From NCBI GenBank assembly GCA_965247505.1, contig OZ252020.1, forward strand, positions 434,001-498,000: DNA of 64,000 bases, written 5' to 3'. A model generated the notes under the pieces. The model was not told where the DNA came from. It did not search any database and worked only from the letters and a program-made list of their open reading frames with translations. This DNA comes from CAIYRG01 sp965247505 (GTDB taxonomy: Bacteria > Pseudomonadota > Alphaproteobacteria > Micropepsales > Micropepsaceae). Shown piece by piece: positions 44,174-52,693 of the stretch. The position numbers and the translations under genes were made by a program. How positions within the stretch are numbered: the first letter of the stretch is position 1; every line of letters begins with the position of its first letter.

Positions 44174-44827
44174 ATGTGCGGGCGCTTTACCGATCAACAT
44201 TCCTGGGACGAAATCAAAGCGCTCTATGATTTGACGGCGCAATATTTCGCCTCGAATTTCCCTTCGCGCTACAACATTGCGCCGACGCAAACTTCATTCG
44301 TGGTGCGCGAAACGGATGGGATACGCGAGCTGGCCGAGCTGCGCTGGGGCTTGCTTCCAAAGTGGGCGAAATCGCCTGGCGACGGCGCGCGCATGATCAA
44401 TGCCCGCTCGGAAACCGTGGCGGAAAAGCCTGCCTATCGTTCGCCGTTCAAATCGCGGCCCTGCCTTGTCGTCGCCGACGGCTTTTACGAGTGGAAAAAG
44501 ATAGAGAGCGGCAAGCAACCTTTCTACATCACCACCAAAAACCGTTTGCCCTTCGCCTTTGCCGGGCTGTGGGAGCCCAAATCCCTGGCCGAGCAAGATA
44601 CATTTACGATTCTGACCTGTGCCCCGAACGAATTATGCGCAACCGTGCATGACCGCATGCCCGTAATGCTGGCTAGGGAAGATTTTACGGCTTGGCTTTC
44701 CACGCCGGAGGAGCGGACAAAACTTTTAAATCCCTTCCCGGCCGACCAAATGGAATTATGGCCGGTGGGAAAAGCGGTCGGCAGTCCGAAGAATATCGGC
44801 CCCGAATTAATTGAACCAACTAATTGA
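44174..44827 (+). CDS. yedK: SOS response-associated peptidase (SRAP/HMCES/YedK family)
   Basis: 217 residues. The active-site Cys is residue 2 ('MCGRFT', exposed after Met removal). Asn is in 'YNIAPTQ', Glu in 'ADGFYEWKK', and His in 'VHDRMPVML'. These residues make the thiazolidine crosslink to abasic sites in single-stranded DNA and release it. Length and motif order are normal. It overlaps in position only with the small Cys-rich gene downstream. Confidence 0.93.
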   Translation: MCGRFTDQHSWDEIKALYDLTAQYFASNFPSRYNIAPTQTSFVVRETDGIRELAELRWGLLPKWAKSPGDGARMINARSETVAEKPAYRSPFKSRPCLVVADGFYEWKKIESGKQPFYITTKNRLPFAFAGLWEPKSLAEQDTFTILTCAPNELCATVHDRMPVMLAREDFTAWLSTPEERTKLLNPFPADQMELWPVGKAVGSPKNIGPELIEPTN

Positions 44828-44861
44828 GCCGGTCGATCGAGCAGATAGAAACGTAAACACC

Positions 44862-45131
44862 ATGCGCCCTCCCCCGCCGCCAAATCCGCAGACCATCGCG
44901 AGCCTTTGCAGCCACGGGCATACGCTCGGCGGCGGCTGTTGGAAGTGTACGCCGCCGCGGCGGCTTAAAATTTCGATGCCGGAATTGATCGCGCTTAAAG
45001 GCCCGGACTATTTGGTCCGCCATTCGCTCAAGCGCCTGGTCTGTAAAGAATGCCGCTCTGTACTCGATCTGCAGATCGTCGGCGCCGAGGAGAGCGAGCC
45101 GTTCGATCTCGACTGCGCCTGGGCGAGGTGA
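44862..45131 (+). CDS. Hypothetical Cys-rich (zinc-ribbon-like) protein, 89 residues
   Basis: From the ATG at 44862, the protein has 'SLCSHGHTLGGGCWKCTPPR' near the N-terminus and 'LVCKECRSVLDLQIVG' near the C-terminus. The C-x2-C pairs and His suggest a zinc ribbon. Proline-rich start; no signal peptide. It follows the SRAP gene by 34 bases on the same strand and may share its transcript. Function unknown. Confidence 0.55.
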   Translation: MRPPPPPNPQTIASLCSHGHTLGGGCWKCTPPRRLKISMPELIALKGPDYLVRHSLKRLVCKECRSVLDLQIVGAEESEPFDLDCAWAR

Positions 45132-45503
45132 CTTAACTGCGCAAAACGAAACCTACCCCCCAAACGTGGAAACGCCCCTGGTTACTGGGGAGGAACAGGG
45201 GGCGTTTCCGGCAACTCCGGTACCTCGAATAAGTTGAGAGCAAGAGGCGCTAGGTGCACCATAAGAATGCGCCCAAATCCTTACGAAAAGTTAACCTGAC
45301 ACTAAGTGCATTATTTTTCGTTGTTTTCCATGCCGGCTCGAGTGCTGGATCTGCGCGCAGACGCTCATTCGCAGGCAATTTTCGAAGCAGGCCGTGGCGC
45401 CTCGCCCGCCATTCGCTTGGGGTAACTGCGCCGTTCGAGCGTTGCGGCATAAGGCGCGACTCTCTCGCCTGCTATAAAACCGCAATGATTTTCGAGGGCT
45501 CTC
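45132..45503. other. Non-coding stretch with one strong hairpin
   Basis: 372 bases with no convincing gene on either strand. It contains a long inverted repeat, GGAAACGCCCCTG (45168-45180) with CAGGGGGCGTTTCC (45196-45209), one bulged base and a 15-base loop. No T run follows. It may terminate the SRAP/Cys-rich transcript or be an RNA-stability element. The promoter of the VOC gene at 45504 should lie in its right part. Confidence 0.5.
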
Positions 45504-45899
45504 ATGAGCACCAAAAATGAGTTCCGCTTCGCCTATTTCACGCCCCAATATGACGCAACGGTCGCGTTCTATCGCGATGGCTTGGAGCTGCCGCTCATTA
45601 ACAGCCGGGACCGGGGGGCCGATGACAAGGGAAGCGTCTTTGCCGCCGCCTCCGGTTTAATCGAAGTGCTGGCCCGCTCCGCGGAAGGCAAATCCTCTCA
45701 TCTATTCGACGCGCGGCCGCCGCAGGGCGCGTTCATGGTGATCGAGATTGACAATACCGAGGACGCCTACGCCCGCGCTTGCGCAAAGGGCCTTCCCATT
45801 GCGCAAGAGCTGAAAGATCAGCCCTGGCGTCATCGCAATTTCTGCCTCACCGAGCCGAACGGGCTAGTGCTTTATTTTTATGAAGTGATCAGTGACTAG
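45504..45899 (+). CDS. VOC family protein, cytoplasmic
   Basis: 131 residues, no signal peptide. One VOC module: 'FRFAYFTPQYDATVAFYRDG', 'SGLIEVLARSA', 'GAFMVIEIDNTEDAYARACA' and 'FCLTEPNGLVLYFYEV'. The first metal-ligand position is Tyr/Phe rather than His ('FAYFTP'), so it may not be a classical metal-dependent enzyme. Unrelated in detail to the exported VOC protein at 32126. Its stop overlaps the convergent DUF423 gene by four bases. Confidence 0.82.
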   Translation: MSTKNEFRFAYFTPQYDATVAFYRDGLELPLINSRDRGADDKGSVFAAASGLIEVLARSAEGKSSHLFDARPPQGAFMVIEIDNTEDAYARACAKGLPIAQELKDQPWRHRNFCLTEPNGLVLYFYEVISD

Positions 45900-46276
45900 G
45901 CGCGCAGCACGCCAAGCGCCAGCGCCAGCCAGCCGAGCATGAAGGCGCTTCCGCCATAGGGCGCGAGCGCGCCTAGGGACGCCGGAGCGCCGAAAGACGT
46001 CGCATAGATGCTGCCGCAAAATAGAATGATGCCGATCAGCAGCAGCCAGCTAGACGCCGCGATCAGCTTTGAGCCTGGATGCGCCCGCGCAACCAGCACC
46101 GTCGCGATCAAACCCAGACCATGAATATATTGATATTGAACGGCGGTTTGATAGGCGCTCCACGCATTCACCGACAAACTCCCCTCAAGCCCATGCGCGC
46201 CATAAGCGCCGAGCATTGTCGCTAACAGGAGAGCAAGCGCAGCGGAGACGAGCAAAATGCGATGGCTAAGGGTCAT
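45896..46276 (-). CDS. DUF423 family membrane protein
   Basis: 126 residues, four hydrophobic helices. Diagnostic blocks: 'LGAYGAHGLEGSLSVNAWSA', 'YQTAVQYQYIHGLGLIAT', 'GIILFCGSIYATSFG' and 'LAPYGGSAFMLGWLALALGV'. The AHGL and YQxxHxL motifs define DUF423 (YgdD/YwdK). Its role is unknown; it sits in the inner membrane. Converges with the VOC gene. Confidence 0.92.
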   Translation of the reverse strand: MTLSHRILLVSAALALLLATMLGAYGAHGLEGSLSVNAWSAYQTAVQYQYIHGLGLIATVLVARAHPGSKLIAASSWLLLIGIILFCGSIYATSFGAPASLGALAPYGGSAFMLGWLALALGVLRA

Positions 46277-46929
46277 GGTGGGTCCGGCTGTTTGGTTTGA
46301 GTTCAGTTAGGCGCAAGAGCGGTAACATAAATGAACCAGTTTGAGACGTTTAAAAGAAGCGCTTTGATGCAAGTCGAATACAAACAAAGCCGGATAGTGG
46401 TGGCAATTAGGCCCCGCTTTAGTCAGCGAGCCCTAATTCCTCCTCGATGCGGCTGACCCAATCGCGCACATGCAGCCAATTTGCGAGATCAAAACCGCCC
46501 TCGCCGGCCCATCTTGTATAAGCGACCAGTGCAATGTCGGCGAGGGTCAGGCTTTCGCCTACAAAATAGCTGCGGTCGTGAAGATGCGAATTCATGAGCG
46601 AAAGTGCGCGCTCCCCACGGGGTTTGAGCGCGGGGTCAATCTCATCCTCGGATTTCTTGAGTAAGGTTTTGTGAAACCGGCGAACCGCTATGGCGGTCTC
46701 ATGGCTATATTGCTCCCAAAAAAGCCACTGGAACATTTTCGCGCGCTAAAATGAATCGCGCGGGATAAGGTCGGAGCCCTCGGCAAGGATGAGCATGATC
46801 GCGTTCGATTCCGCCAGCGGGCGTCCTTTCGGATCGGAATCGTCCGCAAGAATTACAAGCGGAACCTGGCCCGCAGGATTGAGCGCGAGAAATTTCGCGG
46901 TCCGCGTCTCGGCGTTCAGAGCGCTTGTC

Positions 46930-48077
46930 GGCGATGTCCCTATCTCTGTTGAAATACGTGGGGCAGGCGTCGCTGGTTGATGATGTTATGCTGCCTTCAT
47001 GATGGTTTCAATGGCACTGTCGGCCTGAGCCTTTCTCAAGTGTTCCTGGAGAGCATTTCGGAGGATGGGCAGCTGGCGATAGGCCTTGAGGCGACGGAAG
47101 GTTTTCTGGGCCTCCAGCAGGCCGGCGGCGGTCCATCTGAGCGCCATCTCGGCGTGTCTCCAGCGTTTGACGTTGCGGGTGACCTGGCGCACCGTGCCGA
47201 GCGCGTTCTCGACGATGTTGGTGCAGGCGAGCGAGCGCCGGAGTTCGTGCGGTAGGCCGAGGCGGATGACGGTGAGGATCTCCTCCAGCCCCTCCAAGAT
47301 GCTGCCCGAGACGCCCGGTTCCTCATGCTCCAGACGCCGGACCAGGTTGCGCAAGAGCCGCTCGGCCTTGTTTGCGTCGTCCTGGTCCCAGGCCTGACGG
47401 AGCGCCTTCTTGACGCTCGCGTGCAAATGTTGGGGCAGGCGCTCGATGATGTTACGGCCCTTGTGGACCTGGCAGCGCTGGATGGCGGCGGCCACACCGA
47501 AGGTGTTTCGGATCGCTTTGCTGAGTGCCTTCGCGCCATCGACGATGAACAGCCGCGGCAGTGTCGGATCGAGCCCCCTGGCGAGGAGATTGTCGATCAA
47601 GGCCTGGACGACGACCGTGTTCTCCGTCGCCCCCTCGACCACGGCCAGGACATGCTTGTCGCCGTTGCCATCGACGCCGATCGCCGCCATCAGGACATGG
47701 TCGCCGACATGCAGACCGTCGATCTGGATGACTAGCAGGTCGAGTTCCGAGAGATCCGAGGCGAGCCAGGCCTTCATCTTCTTGCGTGACAGCGCCACAA
47801 AGCGCCGGGAAACGGCCGACTTCGAGGTGCCTTCGCCACGCGCTTTCGCCAGCTCGCCCTCGGGCAGACGGACCGCGCGGTGGTACTTGCGGGTCGACAC
47901 GTTCAGCACCCAGCGGCGGCATAGGAATCGAGGGGGCAAGGGCTTTCGGGCGGCTGGAACTACGGATATTATTTCCCATGATGTCGTTCTCCCTTTTGGG
48001 TTTGCAGCACCCGGAGCCTAACGGCTCCAGGAGAGCGACACCTACCTCAACTTTTCAACATCGACCGGGACATCCCC
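46930..48077 (-). mobile_element. IS256-family element, copy 2, internally deleted
   Basis: 1148 bp: 302 bp shorter than copies 1 and 3. Both terminal repeats are intact and flanked by a perfect 9-bp duplication GCGCTTGTC (46921-46929, 48078-48086). The deletion joins 'gttcagcacc' to 'cagcggcggc'. The element keeps both ends, so it could still move if transposase is supplied in trans. Confidence 0.92.
46986..47979 (-). pseudogene. IS256 transposase with internal deletion
   Basis: The first ~22 codons ('MGNNIRSSSRPKALAPSIPM') remain at 47979. The 302-bp deletion removes codons for the N-terminal DNA-binding region and shifts the frame. The rest, from 'VLNVSTRKYHRAVRLPEGEL' on, is identical in type to the intact copies and keeps all DDE residues, but cannot be made as a complete protein. 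Confidence 0.9.
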
Positions 48078-48298
48078 GCGCTTGTCTCGATCCAGCGATA
48101 GGGAATCTTCAGCCGATCGCAGACAAAGCGCACTTTCATGCAATTTCCGGAAATGGAATCGCCATAAATTGTGATGGGATCGGGGTTCATAGGCGAAGCC
48201 TTGTTTGCAGTGCTTTGGAGGTTGCACTTTATCCTAAAGGCTCGGTGCTTGCTCGGTAAGAATTATCAACGCTCGTTTCTTTTTGCCCCGCGCCCCCA

Positions 48299-48787
48299 TC
48301 ACGACAGCATCCCGTAATGGCGCGCCAGCGCATCGAGCCCGCGGCGTAAATGCAGCACCACATTTTGCCTCCGGCATTTGATTTTTTTTGCGATCAATTC
48401 AAACGTGTAATCAAACATCACCGCGTAATCGACGACCTGCCAGCCAAGCGCGCCGGCATCTTCAATGACTGCCGTTTTGGCGCGCTTCATGCGCTCCATC
48501 GCTTCCAATTTCGATGCTTGAGGGCCGGAAGCGTTCAGCGCGCCGCCGATCCCATCGCCTGCGCAGGAATAGGCAACGCGCAATGCCGAATTCCAATCGT
48601 CCTCGAGGCGATCGATGGCTTCTTTTTGATGCGCTGCAATGAGACCGCGGTTCAAGCGCTTCTGCCAAATGCCCGGCTTGACGCGCATGATAAGGCGGCG
48701 CTTGTTTTTGCCGTTTTTCTTCGCTTCTAAATCACGCAGCTCAACGATGATGGGCGGATTGCCGTCATAGCCCGGCTCCATATTCAT
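48299..48787 (-). CDS. DUF6456-like phage-associated protein
   Basis: 162 residues. The helical C-terminal half ends 'VVLHLRRGLDALARHYGMLS', very similar to the end of DUF6456 proteins. The middle has 'LIAAHQKEAIDRLEDDWNSA' and a glycine-rich turn. These proteins are found in alphaproteobacterial prophage and chromosomal early regions; a DNA-linked role is suspected but unproven. It is the first of four minus-strand genes of the prophage control region. Confidence 0.65.
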   Translation of the reverse strand: MNMEPGYDGNPPIIVELRDLEAKKNGKNKRRLIMRVKPGIWQKRLNRGLIAAHQKEAIDRLEDDWNSALRVAYSCAGDGIGGALNASGPQASKLEAMERMKRAKTAVIEDAGALGWQVVDYAVMFDYTFELIAKKIKCRRQNVVLHLRRGLDALARHYGMLS

Positions 48788-48838
48788 TTTCTATACCTTT
48801 GCTAAAATTAAAAAGTTACCCGGGGGGCGGGAAAAAAC

Positions 48839-49216
48839 TCATTCAGCGGAATCTGCCGGCGCGGTATGAATGACAACGCTGGTGATGGAGGACTCGCCAT
48901 ATTTGGGATGGCTCACGATCACCAATGGCGCACCGGTGAGAACCGCGCGAAAATGAGAGATGTCGTCATTGAGCTAGGGATCTTTGGCAAGGCGCTTTGC
49001 CACCACGCAGCAGCCATGCAGCACTGTGGTGTGATCGCGGCCATAATGAATGCCGATCCGTGGAAGCGATGCCGGAGTGAGCTCACGCGCCAAATACATT
49101 GCGATCTGGCGGGGACGCACGAGTTTGCGGGTGCGCTGAGGCCCGCGCGTGTCTTTTTCGGAAATTCCGTAGAATTTCTCCACGACTTTGCGAATAGCCG
49201 GAACGCTTAAGCGCAT
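48839..49216 (-). pseudogene. DnaA domain IV-like protein with in-frame TAG
   Basis: From the ATG at 49216 the first 80 residues match the DNA-binding domain IV of DnaA: 'RKLVRPRQIAMYLARELTPA' and 'LPRIGIHYGRDHTTVLHGCC'. There is no AAA+ domain. A TAG at 48974-48976 ends the frame at 'RLAKDP*', but the same frame continues 'LNDDISHFRAVLTGAPLVIV' and ends at a TGA at 48839. Relatives continue in the same way, so the TAG looks like a mutation; the shorter product would still contain the whole DNA-binding domain. The ATG overlaps the stop of the GcrA-like gene (TGATG). Confidence 0.7.
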
Positions 49217-49476
49217 CACAGCGTCCCCATCGCTTTGACTTGGGCCCACCGCGGCGCCCGGTCCGCCGGGGCCGCCGGGGCCGCCTGCGCGGTGCACGCT
49301 TCACGCGCCGCTGTAACCAGCTGCTTTATGGGCGGTGTTGCGCGATAGGCGCGGTGCAAATGGCGCGGGCAATAAGGGGGTAAAACCGTCGGTTCGGCGC
49401 AAAAAAGTGTATCGGCACCCTTGCCTTTTAACGGCCAGCGGCAATCGACGTCAGCTAGATCGAGCATATGTTTCAT
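49216..49476 (-). CDS. GcrA-like zinc-ribbon protein
   Basis: 86 residues. The block 'CRWPLKGKGADTLFCAEPTV' followed by 'PYCPRHLHRAYR' is the C-terminal Cys/His signature of the GcrA cell-cycle regulator family. The N-terminal GcrA helix-turn-helix is absent, so this is a short relative, as found in alphaproteobacterial phages. Its stop overlaps the start of the DnaA-domain gene, so the two are translationally coupled. Confidence 0.7.
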   Translation of the reverse strand: MKHMLDLADVDCRWPLKGKGADTLFCAEPTVLPPYCPRHLHRAYRATPPIKQLVTAAREACTAQAAPAAPADRAPRWAQVKAMGTL

Positions 49477-49541
49477 TTCCCCAGTCCCGTTTTAGAAAAA
49501 TCATCGCGCCCCCTAAAAATGCCTGCAGCCAAGCTTTGGAC

Positions 49542-49841
49542 TCACTTGGCAACCACCCAGACAACGGCCTTGCGCCCGGATTTGGTCGGCCGAGTTGCAC
49601 CGCTGTCCTTGACCCTGCCCATGATTTGCAATTCGCGCCGGCGCGGGCGCAGCGTGTTGGGCGCAATGCCGGTGCCGTCCATTAATTCTTCATCGGTTGC
49701 ACCGGCTTGCGCTAGTCGAAGAAAAGAGAGCACCCGCGAATGCAGCGGACCTATATGCGGTGCACTATTTTGCGCCGCTGCAATAGAATCGGTCGAATGG
49801 TTTTGCGCGCCGATAGCGTTAATAAATCGCGCATCGTTCAT
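49542..49841 (-). CDS. Phage-type winged-helix protein
   Basis: 99 residues from the ATG at 49841, after 'aaggag'. The C-terminal two-thirds is a winged helix: 'HSRVLSFLRLAQAGATDEEL', 'GIAPNTLRPRRRELQIMGRV' and 'TRPTKSGRKAVVWVVA'. This is a common small DNA-binding protein in phage early regions. It precedes the GcrA-like gene on the same strand, with 65 bases between. Confidence 0.7.
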   Translation of the reverse strand: MNDARFINAIGAQNHSTDSIAAAQNSAPHIGPLHSRVLSFLRLAQAGATDEELMDGTGIAPNTLRPRRRELQIMGRVKDSGATRPTKSGRKAVVWVVAK

Positions 49842-49859
49842 CGCACCGACTCCTTGCAT

Positions 49860-50175
49860 AAGTTAATGTGCGACGGTGCTCCCTGCGCGCCGAATTTTTT
49901 TTGTTTTTCGGGCGGCGGCGCTTAAGCTCCGTGTACTGATTGGTGGTCTTCAAAGCGCGTTTTTCATCGCGCGGACGAACATTAAGCCGGGGGAGAGCAG
50001 GGGTGAGCGCCCTCCCCCGGCCCTTATTCCAGCACGCTTTTTGAGGGGGGAAAGCTTGGCCGGAACAAGGAGCGGCTAGCTGCGCCTCTTGACGAGGAGT
50101 GGTGTCAAGCGCGCGAAGCTTCGCCGCACACAGCGCAAGCGGAACAGTGGGGGGATACCACCCGCGCCATGATTA
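49860..50175. other. Non-coding stretch with a strong hairpin
   Basis: 316 bases with no convincing gene. GCCGGGGGAG (49986-49995) and CTCCCCCGGC (50012-50021) form a perfect 10-bp stem with a 16-base loop, terminator-like but without a clear T run. Confidence 0.45.
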
Positions 50176-50392
50176 ATGTCTTCGTTAAAATTGTTTTTGT
50201 TTCGGAAGGTGTTTGCGCGGTGCAATGTTCGTGCAAGGGGACCAACCGCAGGACATGTGGATGGCACATTGGAAACGCAAAGCTTTGCGCGCGACCGTCT
50301 TTCGCTGATATTTCGCAAACATCTTTTCCAGGACGTTCCCGTGAAGCGATGCCGTAAAGCCATGAGGGCGGCGCGGCATGAACTCGCCACCG

Positions 50393-51842
50393 GGGGATGT
50401 CCCGGTCGATGTTGAAAAGTTGAGGTAGGTGTCGCTCTCCTGGAGCCGTTAGGCTCCGGGTGCTGCAAACCCAAAAGGGAGAACGACACCATGGGAAATA
50501 ATATCCGTAGTTCCAGCCGCCCGAAAGCCCTTGCCCCCTCGATTCCTATGCCGCCGCTGGCGGACGCGATGGACGCAGTCCATCTCAGCGTGGATCGGTT
50601 TTGTCTTCTGGCTGGGGTCGAGGCCTTGGCCGAGATGATGGAGGAGGACGCCACGACCGTGTGCGGGGCCCGACATCGCCGCCATGGGGACCGTCGAGGT
50701 TATCGCTGGGGCAGGACACATAGCGAGATCGGCTACCACGGCGGCAAAGTGAAGGTGGCCCGGCCACGGGTTCGTGACCGGGCGGGCAAAGAGGTGAGCT
50801 TGGAGAGTTGGCAGGCGCTACGCGATACCAACCTGCTGCTCGAGTGGGCGCTCAACCTGATGGTGCTGAACGTGTCGACCCGCAAGTACCACCGCGCGGT
50901 CCGTCTGCCCGAGGGCGAGCTGGCGAAAGCGCGTGGCGACGGCACCTCGAAGTCGGCCGTTTCCCGGCGCTTTGTGGCGCTGTCACGCAAGAAGATGAAG
51001 GCCTGGCTCGCCTCGGATCTCTCGGAACTCGACCTGCTAGTCATCCAGATCGACGGTCTGCATGTCGGCGACCATGTCCTGATGGCGGCGATCGGCGTCG
51101 ATGGCAACGGCGACAAGCATGTCCTGGCCGTGGTCGAGGGGGCGACGGAGAACACGGTCATCGTCCAGGCCTTGATCGACAATCTCCTCGCCAGGGGGCT
51201 CGATCCGACACTGCCGCGGCTGTTCATCGTCGATGGCGCGAAGGCACTCAGCAAAGCGATCCGAAACACCTTCGGTGTGGCCGCCGCCATCCAGCGCTGC
51301 CAGGTCCACAAGGGCCGTAACATCATCGAGCGCCTGCCCCAACATTTGCACGCGAGCGTCAAGAAGGCGCTCCGTCAGGCCTGGGACCAGGACGACGCAA
51401 ACAAGGCCGAGCGGCTCTTGCGCAACCTGGTCCGGCGTCTGGAGCATGAGGAACCGGGCGTCTCGGGCAGCATCCTGGAGGGGCTGGAGGAGATCCTCAC
51501 CGTCATCCGCCCCGGCCTACCGCACGAACTCCGGCGCTCGCTTGCCTGCACCAACATCGTCGAGAACGCGCTCGGCACGGTGCGCCAGCTCACCCGCAAC
51601 GTCAAACGCTGGAGACACGCCGAGATGGCGCTCAGATGGACCGCCGCCGGCCTGCTGGAGGCCCAGAAAACCTTCCGTCGCCTCAAGGCCTATCGCCAGC
51701 TGCCCATCCTCCGAAATGCTCTCCAGGAACACTTGAGAAAGGCTCAGGCCGACAGTGCCATTGAAACCATCATGAAGGCAGCATAGCATCATCAACCAGC
51801 GACGCCTGCCCCACGAATTTCAACAGAGATAGGGACATCGCC
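50393..51842 (+). mobile_element. IS256-family element, copy 3 (complete, 1450 bp)
   Basis: Ends GGGGATGTCCC and GGGACATCGCC, flanked by a perfect 8-bp target duplication CGCCACCG (50385-50392, 51843-51850). Intact transposase on the plus strand. Nearly identical to copy 1, so both are recent insertions. Confidence 0.95.
50491..51786 (+). CDS. IS256-family transposase (Transposase_mut), intact
   Basis: 431 residues, same length as the protein of copy 1, with only a few substitutions (for example 'LLAGVEAL' for 'LLAEVEAL'). Catalytic Asp in 'IQIDGLHVG' and 'FIVDGAKAL' and Glu in 'NIVENALGTVRQ' are present. It should be active and could also mobilise copy 2. Confidence 0.95.
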   Translation: MGNNIRSSSRPKALAPSIPMPPLADAMDAVHLSVDRFCLLAGVEALAEMMEEDATTVCGARHRRHGDRRGYRWGRTHSEIGYHGGKVKVARPRVRDRAGKEVSLESWQALRDTNLLLEWALNLMVLNVSTRKYHRAVRLPEGELAKARGDGTSKSAVSRRFVALSRKKMKAWLASDLSELDLLVIQIDGLHVGDHVLMAAIGVDGNGDKHVLAVVEGATENTVIVQALIDNLLARGLDPTLPRLFIVDGAKALSKAIRNTFGVAAAIQRCQVHKGRNIIERLPQHLHASVKKALRQAWDQDDANKAERLLRNLVRRLEHEEPGVSGSILEGLEEILTVIRPGLPHELRRSLACTNIVENALGTVRQLTRNVKRWRHAEMALRWTAAGLLEAQKTFRRLKAYRQLPILRNALQEHLRKAQADSAIETIMKAA

Positions 51843-51976
51843 CGCCACCGGAGCATTCGACGACACACAAACATTGGAGCACAGCTTTAAAATTTGCCGG
51901 CTGTGTGGACGGTGCCGCGACATGGCATAATACCCGGCACTGGAATTTGCGCTTTTCACAGCAGACCGATGGTTTT

Positions 51977-52192
51977 TCACAACGGACCCCCTGGCAAGAA
52001 ATCCTCTGGCGGGCGTAGTTGGCGCGCGGTGGCCATGACCAGAAGCGCTCCGCGCCATTTCCAGGGTATGAGATTGCGCTTGTGGCATTTGTAAACCGCC
52101 TCGCGATCAATGCGCTTTCCCGAATGCTTAAAAAGCCAGTCGGAGATGACCGTGCCGCCCCCTAGGGCCTCTATGAGTTCGGCATGATCCAT
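51977..52192 (-). CDS. Cro-like small regulator (carph-isopro domain)
   Basis: 71 residues: 'MDHAELIEALGGGTVISDWL' and 'RIDREAVYKCHKRNLIPWKW' make a short helix-turn-helix of the carph-isopro type, found opposite CI-like repressors in alphaproteobacterial prophages. Its start faces the CI-like gene at 52279 across an 86-base operator region. It probably acts as the Cro-type repressor of this prophage. The usual Trp of 'YKWKxRN' is Cys here. Confidence 0.7.
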   Translation of the reverse strand: MDHAELIEALGGGTVISDWLFKHSGKRIDREAVYKCHKRNLIPWKWRGALLVMATARQLRPPEDFLPGGPL

Positions 52193-52202
52193 GGCTGAAA
52201 TT

Positions 52203-52223
52203 AATCCGATGTTATATAGGATT
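52203..52223. promoter_or_regulatory. Putative operator of the prophage switch
   Basis: AATCC and GGATT arms separated by 11 bases, 11 bases upstream of the Cro-like start. It contains the word TCCGAT, which recurs in the palindrome at 52694-52710. Likely a binding site for one of the two facing regulators. Confidence 0.4.
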
Positions 52224-52263
52224 GATCAAGGTGAATTTATAGGATGACTTGTGCAAAAAAATC

Positions 52264-52276
52264 GGACAAAATGTCC
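52264..52276. promoter_or_regulatory. Putative operator overlapping the CI-like start region
   Basis: Perfect inverted repeat GGACA-aaa-TGTCC three bases before the ATG at 52279. Its position would let a bound repressor block its own expression, typical of autoregulation. Confidence 0.4.
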
Positions 52277-52278
52277 AA

Positions 52279-52605
52279 ATGCCCAAGAAGCGAAGCGAAG
52301 CTGAATCGGTTTACGGAGAACGCCTGAAGGCTGTCCGCCTTGCGCTGGGCTTTGAGAAGATCCGTGCCTTTGCCGAAGCGCTGGATATTCACGAAGACAC
52401 CTATCGGGCCTGGGAGCGCGGCGACAATATGGTCCCGCCCTCTGTGATAACACTGTTATTTGACCTTTACGGCGTCGATCACAATTGGATCTATCTCGGT
52501 GATCCCAGCCGCCTTCCTTACGCTCTGGCATCGAGCATGCCGGGAAAACTCTTTCGCGAGCCGCGCATGCTGCCCCTCGCGCCGCCACTCAAAAAACGCG
52601 CCTAA
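52279..52605 (+). CDS. CI-like XRE-family repressor
   Basis: 108 residues from the ATG at 52279 (a TTG at 52249 would add ten). The XRE helix-turn-helix is 'YGERLKAVRLALGFEKIRAF', 'AEALDIHEDTYRAWERGDNM' and 'VITLLFDLYGVDHNWIYLGD'. It has no C-terminal peptidase domain, so it would not be cleaved in the SOS response like lambda CI. It faces the Cro-like gene and probably keeps the prophage remnant silent. Confidence 0.82.
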   Translation: MPKKRSEAESVYGERLKAVRLALGFEKIRAFAEALDIHEDTYRAWERGDNMVPPSVITLLFDLYGVDHNWIYLGDPSRLPYALASSMPGKLFREPRMLPLAPPLKKRA

Positions 52606-52693
52606 AAACGAATCGCCGCAAAACGTCGATTTCCCGGCGCCGGCCAATGCCTGGATTTTAGTCCGATATATTATCTGTTTTTATATTGACTAG

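Larger units (their letters stand above)
46419..48190 (-). pseudogene. Glutathione S-transferase gene split by IS256 copy 2, plus in-frame stop
   Basis: The start (ATG at 48190) reads 'MNPDPITIYGDSISGNCMKV' and 'DRLKIPYRWIETSA', a thioredoxin-like GST N-terminus. Joining the ends at the 9-bp duplication GCGCTTGTC restores 'LNAETRTAKFLALNPAGQVP' and 'LAESNAIMLILAEG'. The C-terminal helical domain follows ('MFQWLFWEQYSHETAIAVRR', 'SLTLADIALVAYTRWAGEG'). A TAG at 46746-46748 also interrupts it ('PRDSF*RAKMF'), where relatives have Glu or Gln. Two independent lesions; dead. Confidence 0.85.
50176..51930 (+). pseudogene. Possible hypothetical gene split by IS256 copy 3
   Basis: A plus-strand frame from 50176 runs to the IS256 end and, after removal of the element and one copy of its 8-bp duplication, continues in frame from 51851 to a TAA at 51928. 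The joined product is about 97 residues, with 'RDRLSLIFRKHLFQDVPVKR' and an end 'SFKICRLCGRCRDMA' holding a CxxCxxC cluster. No ribosome-binding site is obvious and its neighbours are on the other strand, so it may be chance. Low confidence. Confidence 0.3.

Noticed and set aside
4468..51842. A compound transposon bounded by IS256 copies
   Set aside because: Each IS256 copy has its own target duplication, so each inserted on its own.
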